From Globisporangium splendens (lineage: Eukaryota > Oomycota > Peronosporomycetes > Pythiales > Pythiaceae): a stretch of 64,000 nt of DNA. The translations under genes were made by a program, and so were the position numbers. Below the pieces are notes generated by a model. The model did no database searches. It saw only the letters and a program-made list of their open reading frames with translations, and had not been told where the DNA came from. Shown piece after piece: positions 30,301 through 40,993 of this stretch (within the stretch, counting starts at the first letter, position 1; each line of letters begins with the position of its first letter). The stretch is from positions 96,693 to 160,692 of the forward strand of contig VFIW01000007.1 of the NCBI GenBank assembly GCA_006386115.1. Direction: 5' to 3'.

Positions 30301-33020
30301 GATACGAAAGAGAAAGGCGTAGCACAGTCAGCTACTATGCCACACAAGCCACGATTGGGACTATTGAGATCGAATTCATTTACTCACTTCGAGTATCATT
30401 TTCAGATCGAGACTTGCAGGCAGTTTCTTGACATGCTGGTTCGAGCCTATGTAGCAGCGTTTATGTTTTGGACCATATGCTTCACTGTCTTGGACTTGCG
30501 TGGTCCTAAAAGGCGTTCGAATGATCTTTCCCTCAAATATCGCGTAAGTCATCTGTGTAGCAATACATTAGTGAATCAGCAACTCCAATAACGGCGAGAC
30601 CTTTTGGTGCTCACGTCGCAGCATACGTACCTGGATCTTGCCGCTCGACTCGGGTAATCCAGTCACAAAGTCCCAGCAAATGACAAAGCCACTCTCGGGA
30701 TAGTATTCTCGCTCTTCACCTGCTTGCTGAAAACTCGTTGGAGACCATCCTGCTTCGCGGGCGAGAGCGCGTCCAAGTCGTCTTGCGACGAGCTCTCGCT
30801 TCTGAGCCAGCAGCCAATCCTGATGGTCCAGTTCGCGCTGTTTCTCCTCTTTTCGCCGCTGTATCCGCTCTTTTAGCTCCTCGAGCTGGAAAAGGCACAA
30901 CCAGATTTTCATTTGTCAGTGAACTCACAGAAAAGAAGGATTCCACTCCCACGCACCTTTTCTTGCTCTTCTATTAGATCTCGCTCGTGGCGTACTTTAG
31001 CGACGGCTTCAAGGTGTTGCATCTTGCACAAGATTGGTAACACAACAAGACTTTCCAAAGTATTTTTCAGTAGCAAGACGTCATGAGACTTACCTTGAGG
31101 CGTCGCAGGGTCTCATCTTCTTCAGCCAAGCGGGAAGCGCCGACCTTAAGGAAATCTGTAGCTGGAGTACGGTCGTAATCGCCGTCGTCATCTTGTGACT
31201 TGACACCAGAGTGTTGACATTTTATTCTAGGCAAAACAGCAGGCAATCTCGTCATTCGCGCGCAGCATAAAAGGTATTCAGCTCCATTTCTTATCACCTG
31301 CAGACCGCGTATCCTCTCTTGCAGCTTGAGAAACTCCTTTTCTTCCCGTCGCTGTTCCTCTGCTATCCGCTGCGCTTCCAGTTGCTGCTCCAACTTCGCA
31401 ATCTCTTGCTCTTGCTGTTGGATTGGATTTGCAGACGACGGCTGACCGAATGACTGGTGGATTGCTGGATAGTTGCCATTGATTAACGGAGGTTGGTACC
31501 AAGGCAATGGTGGCATTACCGAGCCCGACAGCGGATACATAGGCGCCATTTGTGGCATGAACGTGTTGGCGCCGAACAAATTCGGATATGCTTGGCCGAA
31601 ATACGGTGGGCACGGAACCGTGTACATCGGTGGAGCGTACACCCCCACCTGAACTGGCGGCATGGCTTGGTCCATTGAAGGCAGAGCTGAGGTTTCATTT
31701 GAGTTCGCTACGGATGACGAACGAGGTTCGTTTCGACCAGCATCTTGAACGGGACTGGAATTTCGTAACGCGCTAACGGACGGCCCCATTGATGCTGGAG
31801 AACGAGACTTCGGTACGTCTTGAGAGTCGACAAGTAGCTTTGCTATTGATGAAGCACCTTCTGCTAAAGGTAAAAAGCATCATCAGTAACAAAGCACACC
31901 AGACAAAATACCACATACAAAACCACCACGCACCATATCGTTTGTTCATCCGAGACGAGTCTTTTTCTAACGGCGTTCTACTCTCTCCAACTTCCTCATG
32001 CTGCCACACTGCACGTTCTGGAATGCCTAGAACAGTAGACGTGATATCAAATCTCGGCTCCAAGCGTCGGGCATCTGCCGCTTGCTTCAGTTGCGCCTCC
32101 AGCTTCTCAATCTTGCGCTGCTGCTCAGCACAATTGATCGCTGCCAGAATGCACTCAAACTTGGTGTCCTGCTCTTGATTGCCTTGGCTAGTGTGGTCAC
32201 GATCTGCACAAAGTGCCAAAATGAAGATTTTCCGTAAGCAACATGACCGACCATCTTGCTGATAAATGTCAGTTTAGCGTCACACCTGATGGAGTTAGCT
32301 GCCGTGGTAGATTGCGAGGAGCAATCTTGTCGGGCGAAGGTGTCTTCAACATTGGGGCTTGCACTGATGCATCACCAACGCCGCTGGCTTGACCAGGCGC
32401 CTTTTCCAAAGACGAAGCTTGAACCATGTGCTGCCCAGCAACAACGGCTGCCGCCGCTTGTTGGAATGCGTTGATCTTCGACGGCAGACCCTTTCGAGAC
32501 TTGAGTTCCTGGTGCAAGAAAAAGACAAAGAGGTGAAGCAAGCAGCTTACTACCAATGAAGAGCAAGGTGACTCGTACCTTCTCCTTGAGCGAGTCACTG
32601 AGCTTTGCAAGTGTCTCTAGCTCTTCTCGCTCTCCGATATGCAGTTTCTCCTTCGCCTGTCGAATCGCGGCGAGTTCCTGCAGCTTCTCCGACTCCTGAG
32701 CCCACAACGTGCCCTGCGTCGTCCACATCGTGTCACATGCAGTTGTAGTACCACCACACCAAGCAGCGCCACATGGACATCTATCTCACCGCCTTGGGCT
32801 GCTCGATTTCGTGCCGGATCTGCTCTTTTTCCGCGTGCAGCCGCAATTCCTTGCGCTTTGCCACCGTGATCTGCTTGAGCAGCTCGTCCACATTGGTCTC
32901 GTCCTATGAAGGCGAGTAGCTATTAAAGACACACATTCACAGCATACAGCAAACGCCGTTGACCACCACCACACGCACCTCTGCCTGGACGGCTGCGGGT
33001 ACTGGCGGAGGATTCGCCAT
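27306..33020 (-). CDS. Large coiled-coil protein resembling CCDC17
   Basis: Twenty exons join in phase to about 1409 aa: 32979-33020, 32790-32903, 32579-32713, 32286-32508, 31934-32203, 31298-31860, 31094-31198, 30957-31022, 30631-30885, 30388-30552, 30003-30294, 29711-29920, 29224-29636, 28834-29154, 28578-28736, 28414-28500, 28089-28340, 27809-28009, 27596-27745, 27306-27512. The first 500 residues alternate coiled coils (EQQRKIEKLEAQLKQA, LEQQLEAQRIAEEQRREEK) with a Pro/Met/Tyr-rich segment. The second half is globular with beta-rich, C2-like blocks marked by GFVICWDFVTGLP, GDGFNVYVDGARCLPGNVT and FSVDGLH-like repeats. The GDG.VYVDGARFLP pattern is what I associate with vertebrate CCDC17, but the match is from memory. 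The 3' end is uncertain: a good donor (CAG/GTAACA, near 27345) could instead splice to an acceptor near 27215. Confidence 0.75.
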
Positions 33021-33294
33021 TTGATCACCACGCGCTCACTCCCGCATCAGCAGCATGTTTCCTTTCGCGCTTTTGCGCCAAGTGTGTGGCTCTTCATCGA
33101 AGCAAAGATGGCTTTAGTTACCTCTCTCATAGCAATAATGATGTTGAAATGCTTTACAATATTATACAATTTACCTGTTTACAACCGCATTATTCATTAT
33201 ATGAGACATTCAAGGACTTTCAGCCAATCAGTGGCCATGTATCACCATCTCATCTGCTCATTTTTGCCGAGTCATCTCAGTCTGGAGTTGGAAG
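33021..33294. promoter_or_regulatory. Shared promoter with CCAAT motif and oomycete-type initiator
   Basis: The 274 bp between two divergent starts hold TTTCAGCCAATCAG at about 33217. About 40 bp before the HCF101-like ATG they also hold GCTCATTTTTGCC (about 33256), which fits the oomycete initiator consensus GCTCATTYY. Confidence 0.55.
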
Positions 33295-35867
33295 ATGCTG
33301 CGGTGCGGAATTGGCGGTCGACGAACGTTGCTGCCTGCGCTGCGTTCATGCGGCGCCACGGGCACACGCGCACTGTCGTCGTCGCGCCAGACGGCGCTGC
33401 TGGAGACGCAGGTGATGGAGCAGATGCGCACCATCCAGGACGGACTGGGGCTCGGCGACATCGCGTCGCTCGGACGCGTCAAGGTTTGTCTTTTGATGCA
33501 GCGACTGACTGGCGGTTCGATGAGGCTCATGACGGGCTTATTTGGTGCGCTTCGTTATGGCATTGTGTGACGCAGGATCTGCGGGTTGCGCCAGAAACTG
33601 GCGAGGTGAAATGCAAGCTGGAGACGCCGACGCCAGCACTCAAGGACCTCGCTGAGCAGGTATGTCCTCCCCTCTAAGTGCGCATTCTGATGATAAGGGT
33701 CTCACAACACATTGTTGCAGTGGCGCAATGAGGCAAAGCAGAAAGTGGGCGCGCTGGAGTGGGTCAAGTCCATGGAGTTTGAGATCACGGCGCCGCGACC
33801 GCGGAATGCGCGCGCTGCCAGGTTCTCGGCGCTGGCGAATGTGTCCGACATCATCGCCGTCTCGAGCTGCAAGGGCGGGGTCGGCAAGTCGACTGTGTCG
33901 GTCAACCTCGCGTTTAGGCGCGTAATGAGAGCATCTTGGTATATGAGGTCCCAAGAAAAAGAGTTGACACTAGACTGTATGTTCTTGCTTTTGCATCTAG
34001 TCTCGCGAAGCGTGGAGCTCGTGTCGGCATACTCGATGCAGACATCTACGGACCAAGTTTGCCCACGATGGTTTCGCCAAAGGATCTCACGATCCGCCAG
34101 TCGAGAAAGATGAAGAATTTTGTCGTGCCGTTGGAGTACGAAGGCGTCAAGTGCATGTCGTTCGGCTTTGTGAACCAGAAAGCGGCACCGGGAGCTGGAG
34201 GTTTGGGTTCCATCATTTCGTTTTGGCGAGTGACTTGGAGTTACTCACAATGCATTGATCTACCTTGTTGTGTGTGTGCAGGAGTGGGAGCTGCCGTGAT
34301 GCGTGGTCCGATGGTGTCGAAGATCGTGGATCAGTTGATTCTCGGTACGGAATGGGGTGAGCTGGACTACCTGGTCGTGGATATGCCACCGGGAACCGGC
34401 GACATCCAGATCTCCCTCTCGCAGCAAATGGCTATCTCTGCAGCGGTCGTTGTGACTACTCCTCAGCGACTCAGGTATGCATGATCAAAGTGTGCTCTAG
34501 AGTGAAACTGGGACACTGACTAGAACTGTGATTGACGTGGTGCAGTTTTGTGGACGTGGAGAAAGGCATCGCGATGTTTGACGATTTGAAGGTACGAAGA
34601 CGCGTAGAGCTCCACCACGATGAAGTTGCTTGACGGTTTGTTATATTGTTGAATTAAGGTGAAAACTGCTGCAGTGGTGGAAAACATGTCGTACTTTGAC
34701 TGTTCCCACGGTCACCGCCACTACCCGTTCGGTACGATGCGATGAATCAAGTTCTTTAATCATCCGATTTCCTACTTTGTCTGACAGCCATTGTGAAATT
34801 ATGTAGGACCTGGCCACACGGAAGAGCTCGTGAAAAAATACAACATGAAGAATGTGTTCAAGCTCCCGATCTCGGAGAGTTTCAGCGCATCTGGAGATTG
34901 TGGGCGGTAGTGTTGATCCATTTTTGGCTCTGTTTGGGGCAGCGACAAAGTATTCTGACTCTATGCATGCATGTTGTGCAGACCATTCGTGCTGTCCGGA
35001 TTGTCGCCTGATCAAGAGGAGACCTATGATGCATTAGCTGTCACGGTACGTTTACGCTCCACTCTCCGATCACTACTCTCTCGATCTGAGCGTACCATGG
35101 CTAATTTTGTTTGCCACTTAACCACTCAGGTTGCGAAGGAACTGGTGATGCTGAAGCACGAAGCCCGTTTGGCCCCAGAGTTGCTATATGACAAGAAGCG
35201 CGGTATTGTGCTTCGATTGTACACCATGACGGCCGCGAAGGAAGTCCTGATCCATCCTGCAGATCTTCGCGCGCGGTAAGTAGAGAGCTTGAAAAGTGCG
35301 TGCCTGTGCTTCATTTCTGGAGTTTTCTTTCTTATGTTTCCCGCAACAACATGCATGATATAGATGCCGCTGTGCCCAGTGCATTGATGAATTTACGGGC
35401 GAGCAGGTACGTGTTCGTCTTTTCCTCCGTTACCATCAGTCAACAGGCGGCGTGCATGGCCCACGCACGATATTTGATCTGACAAAGAACCATTTTCCCT
35501 GAATGCAGATTCTGGACCCAGCATCGATTGCTGACGACATCCACCCTACTGCTGTGCAGCGAAAGGTACAACACATGCGTATGTGGTTATAGCTCGCAAA
35601 TGTCTCGGCTTGAAGTTTAACGCTTTGGGTCTCTCTCGTTTCCTTCTCCCCCAGGGCAATTACGCGTTCGCAGTCACGTGGAGCGATGGCCACACATCGT
35701 CGCTCTACACCTACGACCACCTCACGAAGATCATCGACGAGGAATCTGTGGCGCCACCTCCATCTCCAGTCGCTGAAGCTGCTGGGACTGCTGCCGCGCC
35801 ACAAACGCAGGAGGACCCGTTGGTGAACCACCACCAGCACGATGGTCCTCACCATCACCACCATTAG
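33295..35867 (+). CDS. HCF101-like Mrp/Nbp35-family Fe-S cluster carrier
   Basis: Thirteen exons (33295-33483, 33576-33659, 33721-33917, 34001-34200, 34282-34474, 34546-34591, 34659-34731, 34807-34906, 34982-35045, 35130-35275, 35364-35406, 35509-35565, 35655-35867) give 534 aa; plant HCF101 is about the same size. The domain order is an Arg/Ser-rich N-terminus that looks like a mitochondrial presequence, a MIP18/DUF59 domain (about 35-100), a P-loop ATPase with CKGGVGKST, GILDADIYGP and DMPPGTGD, and a DUF971-like C-terminus with FAVTWSDGHTSSL. The Mrp CxxC is replaced by CSHGHRHYPFG, as in the HCF101 branch. The protein ends in a His-rich tail. Known role of the family: delivery of 4Fe-4S clusters to targets. 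Intron 3 (33918-34000) is a GC-AG intron. Confidence 0.9.
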
Positions 35868-37982
35868 ACTTTCGTTTCTGCCTGTGAACCGAGTGTAGCC
35901 ATTTCTCGTTTCTCCCTAAATAACGAGTCCGTAAGCAACACATGCGCACAATGTTATTATTTACGGATACAATTCACAGAAGGAGCAGGTGTGCTTGTAC
36001 GAGTCACAAAAGGACTGCGCTACACCTCGCAACGCTGCAATCTATTATCTTCACAAAGTCACGTTCGGCTGACACGGCAAAACATAAAACAGAACGATAT
36101 CTCTTGCGATACGGCATGGCGAGGGATACTGTGTCGTACTGTTTTGTGGCAGGTTTGTGGGGTTCGGACTTTAACAAACTTGCCTTTTTCTGCGTTTTCT
36201 AGTTTCTGTGCTGCAGTCCCAGTCAGCACTGTGAGGACATCCACCGAGTTTCAGCCAATAGCTAACTCTGTAACTGAAAATTGGTCAGAATGGTCCAATT
36301 AAAAAAGAAGAATGCACATATTGCCTGCTCCTCACTCCGAGTCGTTTTTTTTTGGAGAGAAGGAGGTTTGTATCTGTTTTGAGAGGGATACTGCTTCAAG
36401 TAAACGCAGTTTCAAGCCAAAAAGGAGGCACTACGATTCAACAGTCGTTGATCGCGCCAAATCGACTGCAGCAATGCACTTGTGAGAGGCATCCTGAGCT
36501 CTCGAGCTTTGCTGCCTTGAATGAAGCTGGCATCTTGGGACGAATATGCCGAGAACTCGCTGATATATACCGAGAATACATACATCTCCTGTGCAGTCGC
36601 AACGAAGCTCTCGCAGGATCGCGGGTGTCAATAATTCCAGCATACCAAGCTCACTCTGGCCACAGCCACACATGCCAAGTATGTCTGCGCAGCCAAGACG
36701 CTTGGAAACGCGCTTGACGACGCCGCGAGCAGTGCGATGCACGAGAGAATACGCATCTTGTCTTTTAAAATGGCTGATGAAGCGAAGCTGGTCGTGGGTG
36801 GTGCAACTGAAATTATTGGAGCTTGTGCTGTTGACGGTGAACCGAAAATCAACAATGAGTTGAACATGCAAATCGTCTCGGAGGAGTCACAGGGAATGCT
36901 TTTAGACAGATGAGATGCCCGAGTTTTCAGCTCGTTTATTGACGCGACCCCAAAGGCATGAAAGTGATGTTGCTACCATTGAGTGATCCACAATCCTACT
37001 CTTGCCGGATTATCCGACTACAATAGGAAACAACAATACAAATGCCCAACACACTTGAAGAGAAAATGTTCAATTTATGATTTGCTAAACCACAGGAAGA
37101 AGCAACCAAACTCAAACAACTCTTCTCAACAGCATCGCAGCATGTTGTTTTCGCTTCGCAGCAGCACGACAGTCGAGCGGCTTGTATCAATTCATTGGTA
37201 CAACTGGGTCATGGTCACTGTTTCGAGGTCGCATGCTGGCACGTCTGTGGCTGGGTGGACCTGCGCACTTGCCGGAGAATTGGAGAATGAGTATGTTTGG
37301 AGCATCGGAGTGATCTGTTTGCAGATCTCGTTCTCTCTTTTTCTTCTGTGAAAACCTCTTTAGGAGCTGGCGTGAGAGTGTTGGTCTAGAAGTTGCACAT
37401 TTGAGTAAAACCTTACTCCATATATAACCTCACTTACCGTGCAAAAAACTAGGTGAAGGTCGTTTTACCTCTTGTTTCAACCAACACTCGACCCATTCGA
37501 TGTTCTTCTCATGCGTCCTGCTGCAACAATGAACTGACTGGGAGCTTTTAGTTTTGTTCAATCGTTAGTGTGTCAATCCTCCCGAAGCTCGACCTTCTGC
37601 GATTACGAGGCCACGCGGCGCTGAATTCGCTCTGCAAAGCGGAGAAATATCGAAACGTTCTGATCCCACGCTGCCATGTCCCAAACAGTCGAGATTTTCT
37701 GCAAAGCTTTGCGCTGCGAACCAGAGAGCGGTGTCTTCATTGTATCGAATCAGAGTGTCTTCCCATGCACCAGCGATCTCTACAACGGATCTCGTTTGCT
37801 CGTTCGACCAGATGCCGACATAGAATGTGACTCCATCGTCACGTGCCGGAATCTTCCCACTCAGTCTCTATTTCGCAAGGGGAGGTGATGAGTGCGTGTT
37901 TGCTGCCAAATTGGGAGTGCGTGGGGTTGATTTCTCCACTCTCTTGCCTCTGCACTTGAAATGGTCGGGTATGAGCTGGTCT
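35868..37982. other. 2.1-kb region without a convincing intact gene
   Basis: Base composition is more AT-rich than in the neighbours, and only short frames are found. It holds one copy of the TTTCAGCCAATAG promoter word (about 36247). A stretch open on both strands follows at about 36350-36900. A 70-codon frame lies at 37676-37888 (start MSQTVEIFCKALRC). The left end is the 3' side of the HCF101-like gene and the right end is the 3' side of the M96-like gene. Remnants of one or two decayed genes are the likeliest content. Confidence 0.5.
36628..36756 (-). pseudogene. Short frame with a signal-peptide-like start
   Basis: Forty-two codons start MRILSCIALLAASSSAFPSV. This is a classical secretion signal pattern: basic n-region, hydrophobic core, then small residues before a possible cut. 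The frame ends soon after. The neighbouring frame stays open to 36431, so a frameshifted secreted protein is possible. The opposite strand is open too, so chance cannot be excluded. Confidence 0.25.
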
Positions 37983-39778
37983 TCAGACTCTCGTGCCAAA
38001 CATTTTAAGTCCACCTTCACCCGCACTGCTTGTAGCGGCTTGTGAAAGCAGCACGTTCTCAATCATTTCATGGCTCGCAGAAATGTTCGCCTCCGTCGCA
38101 CGTAACATGAAATCCGTGATTGCGCCGGCTCTTGGATGGTCGTTGCCCATCACAGGTATGTAGATATAGCATGTCTGGAGCAGCGAGTAGTTTCCTGCGA
38201 TGGTTCTGGGTCGCTTGACGACGATGTACTCAGTGTCACGAAAGATCACGCCTGATAACGGTTCGTTCCCGAGTTCCATGGGGTAAAACACGCTCCTCAG
38301 CACGATCACGATGCGGTCTTCTTCAACATATCGCCGCAGCACTTGTTTCACGCGGAGAAGCGCACTCGTGTTCTTCGCGTGTAGTGTCAAGGTGAAATTC
38401 TCAAGGATAGTGTCGTCCGTAAACTCATTCGCAGCACTCTACAAAAACAGCGTAACGACAGTACGTAGATTTCGCCTCCAGAGAACAAGAGATTGATTTT
38501 CATCCTGAAAAAAAAGAGTGATCGGTGTGTGGCAACATACCTTTGCAAACTCGTACGTGTAGAATCGAGACGGTGTGCGCTGCTTTGCGTGGACAAAGTG
38601 GTGCCATGTCGCTTTCCCCGTTGCGTGCATCTCAAACGGCACCACCTCATTCGCCGAGATCTCGAGACGCACGCTGTATGCGGAGCCATCGGACCGCATG
38701 ACGGCATCACTAAACGAACTTTCTCTGTGCGCAAGGCCGTTCTTGTCAAAGACTGTGTCCAGTTCCGCATATGCAGTGTCAAGACCTGTGACGAGCTCTT
38801 CAAACACTTCGGCGTCGGTAGATCCAGCAGCAACAGCTGTGGGCACAGAGGAGTAGTGCCGTTCGTCGTGGACACCGACAGTCTTTTCGATTTCCTGCCG
38901 ACACGACAAAGCACAAGGAGTATCCACAACAAAGAGCCTTAGAACCAACACAAGTAGAGATGCAGATAATAGCCCATACTCACTCTAATGGACGCTTTTC
39001 GATTCAGGATTTTCTCCAAACTTCTCGCGATCTTGAGCTGGTTCTCGAGCACGAGCTTCAGGCGAATGTTCTCTCGCTCTGCTTTCACGCGGTGATCGCG
39101 TTGGCGGCATGCAACTCTCTCCCACACGTCTGGTACGGCGATGGATTCGTTAGCGTAGTGGCGCTCTGCGGTTGCAAGTGCCTGGTCTTCGTGTGTGTCA
39201 CCGTTCTGTTTGGCTCGTTGGTCGAGACGAATCTCAAACCGCAGCGAAGGTTGCTCCTCGACAACATTAGTAGCAGCGCTCGCTGTAATCCTTGGTTGTA
39301 GCTGCTCCAGTCGCCGTAGCTGCGCCTCCAGCTCCGCCACTGTCTTGCGCAGATAGATCACTTCTTCGCGGCGTTCGTCGCGCGCTTTGTTCGGGTTGCT
39401 CTTGTGGACGATCTTCTTCTTGCTCTTACTGCCATCGCTCGCACTATGGCCATTGCTACTTGCAGGCTTTCTTGATGTGATCAACGCGGTCTGGGGAACG
39501 ACATGCAGGCCATCGCATCGTAGCAGCGGTGCGCCAGCCGAACCTGCCGCCACAGAGCCTCCAATATTCCCAACACAACCATTTGCGTCAGCGTCATCGG
39601 CACTGATGGCAGAAGCGTCGTCGTTCTCAGACAGGAGCTCTCCGAGCGGGGACAGCAGACTCACGTCGTCGCCGCCCTGCGTGTGCAGCGGCAGCAGGAC
39701 ATGGAGCGTGTCGTCGTTGAAGGCGGCGTCGCTGTACTCGTCCACGAAGGCGAGCACAGCGTCGAACGCATCGTCCAT
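37983..39778 (-). CDS. M96 mating-specific-like protein: bZIP-like basic/coiled-coil and START-like domain
   Basis: Three exons (38984-39778, 38541-38894, 37983-38438) encode 534 aa. The N-terminal 90 residues are acidic. A Lys-rich stretch (SKSKKKIVHKSNPNKARDER) runs into a heptad helix (EVIYLRKTVAELEAQLRRLE), which resembles a basic-leucine-zipper. The C-terminal 300 residues fit the START-like domain of the large oomycete family first named from the Phytophthora M96 mating-specific transcript (EMHATGKATWHHFVHAK, VKRPRTIAGNYSLLQTC). Function is not established; a transcription-related role is inferred from the basic/zipper part. The ATG at 39778 was chosen because no ATG precedes it in frame. 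It is divergent from the SANT-like gene, with 330 bp between starts. Confidence 0.8.
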
Positions 39779-40108
39779 CGAGCAGTTCAAGCGGCTTTGT
39801 CCTCGTATTCAGCCCAATTGCCTGCAGCAGACGACGCAGACGACAATGGAACTTGAACCTATTCCCTTTTGGAATCTCTAATTTCATATATGCATCAAGT
39901 CATCCACACGTCCGCTTTGACTGGTACGACTGCAAACTATACTTGTGGAAGAGCTTGCACACTTTTAGTATCTATAAATTTATAGGAAAGCAATCTCAAC
40001 ACGTTCAATTAAACTACTTGTGGAAGAGTGCGAGTCTACCAGTCAGTCCCAGATAAAGCCACACGTGTACACGACGCATAGGCACACACAGAGACTGAAA
40101 GCGCCTAC
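39779..40108. promoter_or_regulatory. Intergenic between divergent genes, with a short direct repeat
   Basis: A direct repeat of ACTTGTGGAAGAG occurs at about 39940 and 40016. The rest is AT-rich with no frame. It is the presumed shared promoter region. Confidence 0.4.
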
Positions 40109-40831
40109 ATGAGCTCTGTCGCGGCTCCCACACGCACACGGAAGGACGGTGGCGATGACCGCAGCACACAGAAGAAGCAGCGCAAGGTGCAGTTCCGCTT
40201 CTCGCACGCCGACGACGCGCGGCTGCTGACCGAGACAGCCGCCGTGAACCCGTTCGCGGCGCCGCACGGCCGTGTGGCTGCGCGCTGGACGCAAGTGGCG
40301 GAAAACATGGGTGTCGACGTCGACGCGCGTCGGTGCCGGGAGCGTGTGATCCTGCTGCTCAGCCAGTTCCGAGAGCGAGGCACAGACGATTCGCGCGCCA
40401 CCGACAGCGCGAACGAGGGTGAGACCGGCAGCATGGAGCAGCTGCTCGCCGACGTGGCCTCGCTCGAATTGATCAAAGCGGGAAATCGCGACGACGCGCT
40501 GCCTCCGGTCCCGGAAGACAATGAGCGAGGCGTCATCGAGAGTAATCGCGAGCGCGCATCGAGGACGCCCGAGAGAGAAAGCTTGGAGAGGATGACGCCG
40601 AAAAAGCGTCCACACACTGAAGACATCGATGAGAACAGCAGCTCCAGAGATGAGACGAAGCGAAGGAACGAAGAGCGGAGACTCGCGATGATGGAGAAGG
40701 AGCTCGAGATCAGCGAACGGAAGCTCGCGCTCGAGGAACGAAAGCTGCAGCTGATGGAGCAGAAGCAGACGATGGAGGCTGAGGAGAAGCGTCTGCTGAT
40801 CGAGATGCTCAGACAAGTTTTGAATAAGTAG
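40109..40831 (+). CDS. SANT/Myb-like and coiled-coil protein
   Basis: An intronless frame encodes 240 aa. Residues of about 28-95 resemble a trihelix or SANT-like DNA-binding fold (FSHADDARLLTET, RVAARWTQVAENM, DARRCRERVILLLSQFRE), with the regularly spaced aromatics somewhat degenerate. A polar linker follows. The C-terminal 70 residues are an uninterrupted charged coiled coil (MMEKELEISERKLALEERKL). Proteins of this layout are multi-copy in oomycete genomes. A nuclear DNA-binding role is inferred, not shown. The lack of introns contrasts with most neighbours. Confidence 0.75.
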   Translation: MSSVAAPTRTRKDGGDDRSTQKKQRKVQFRFSHADDARLLTETAAVNPFAAPHGRVAARWTQVAENMGVDVDARRCRERVILLLSQFRERGTDDSRATDSANEGETGSMEQLLADVASLELIKAGNRDDALPPVPEDNERGVIESNRERASRTPERESLERMTPKKRPHTEDIDENSSSRDETKRRNEERRLAMMEKELEISERKLALEERKLQLMEQKQTMEAEEKRLLIEMLRQVLNK

Positions 40832-40993
40832 TGTGTCTGGCACTTGTAACAACGAAACACAACAATGGAGATCCCCAGGGCATTCATGCCTCTTCATTCT
40901 TTCTGACTCGTGGTCAAACTCGCGTGCTGGTGGTCAACAGTTTGCCTGATCTGAGCAACAACATTGGTTTCCTCCACTCCTATCATTCGTAGA

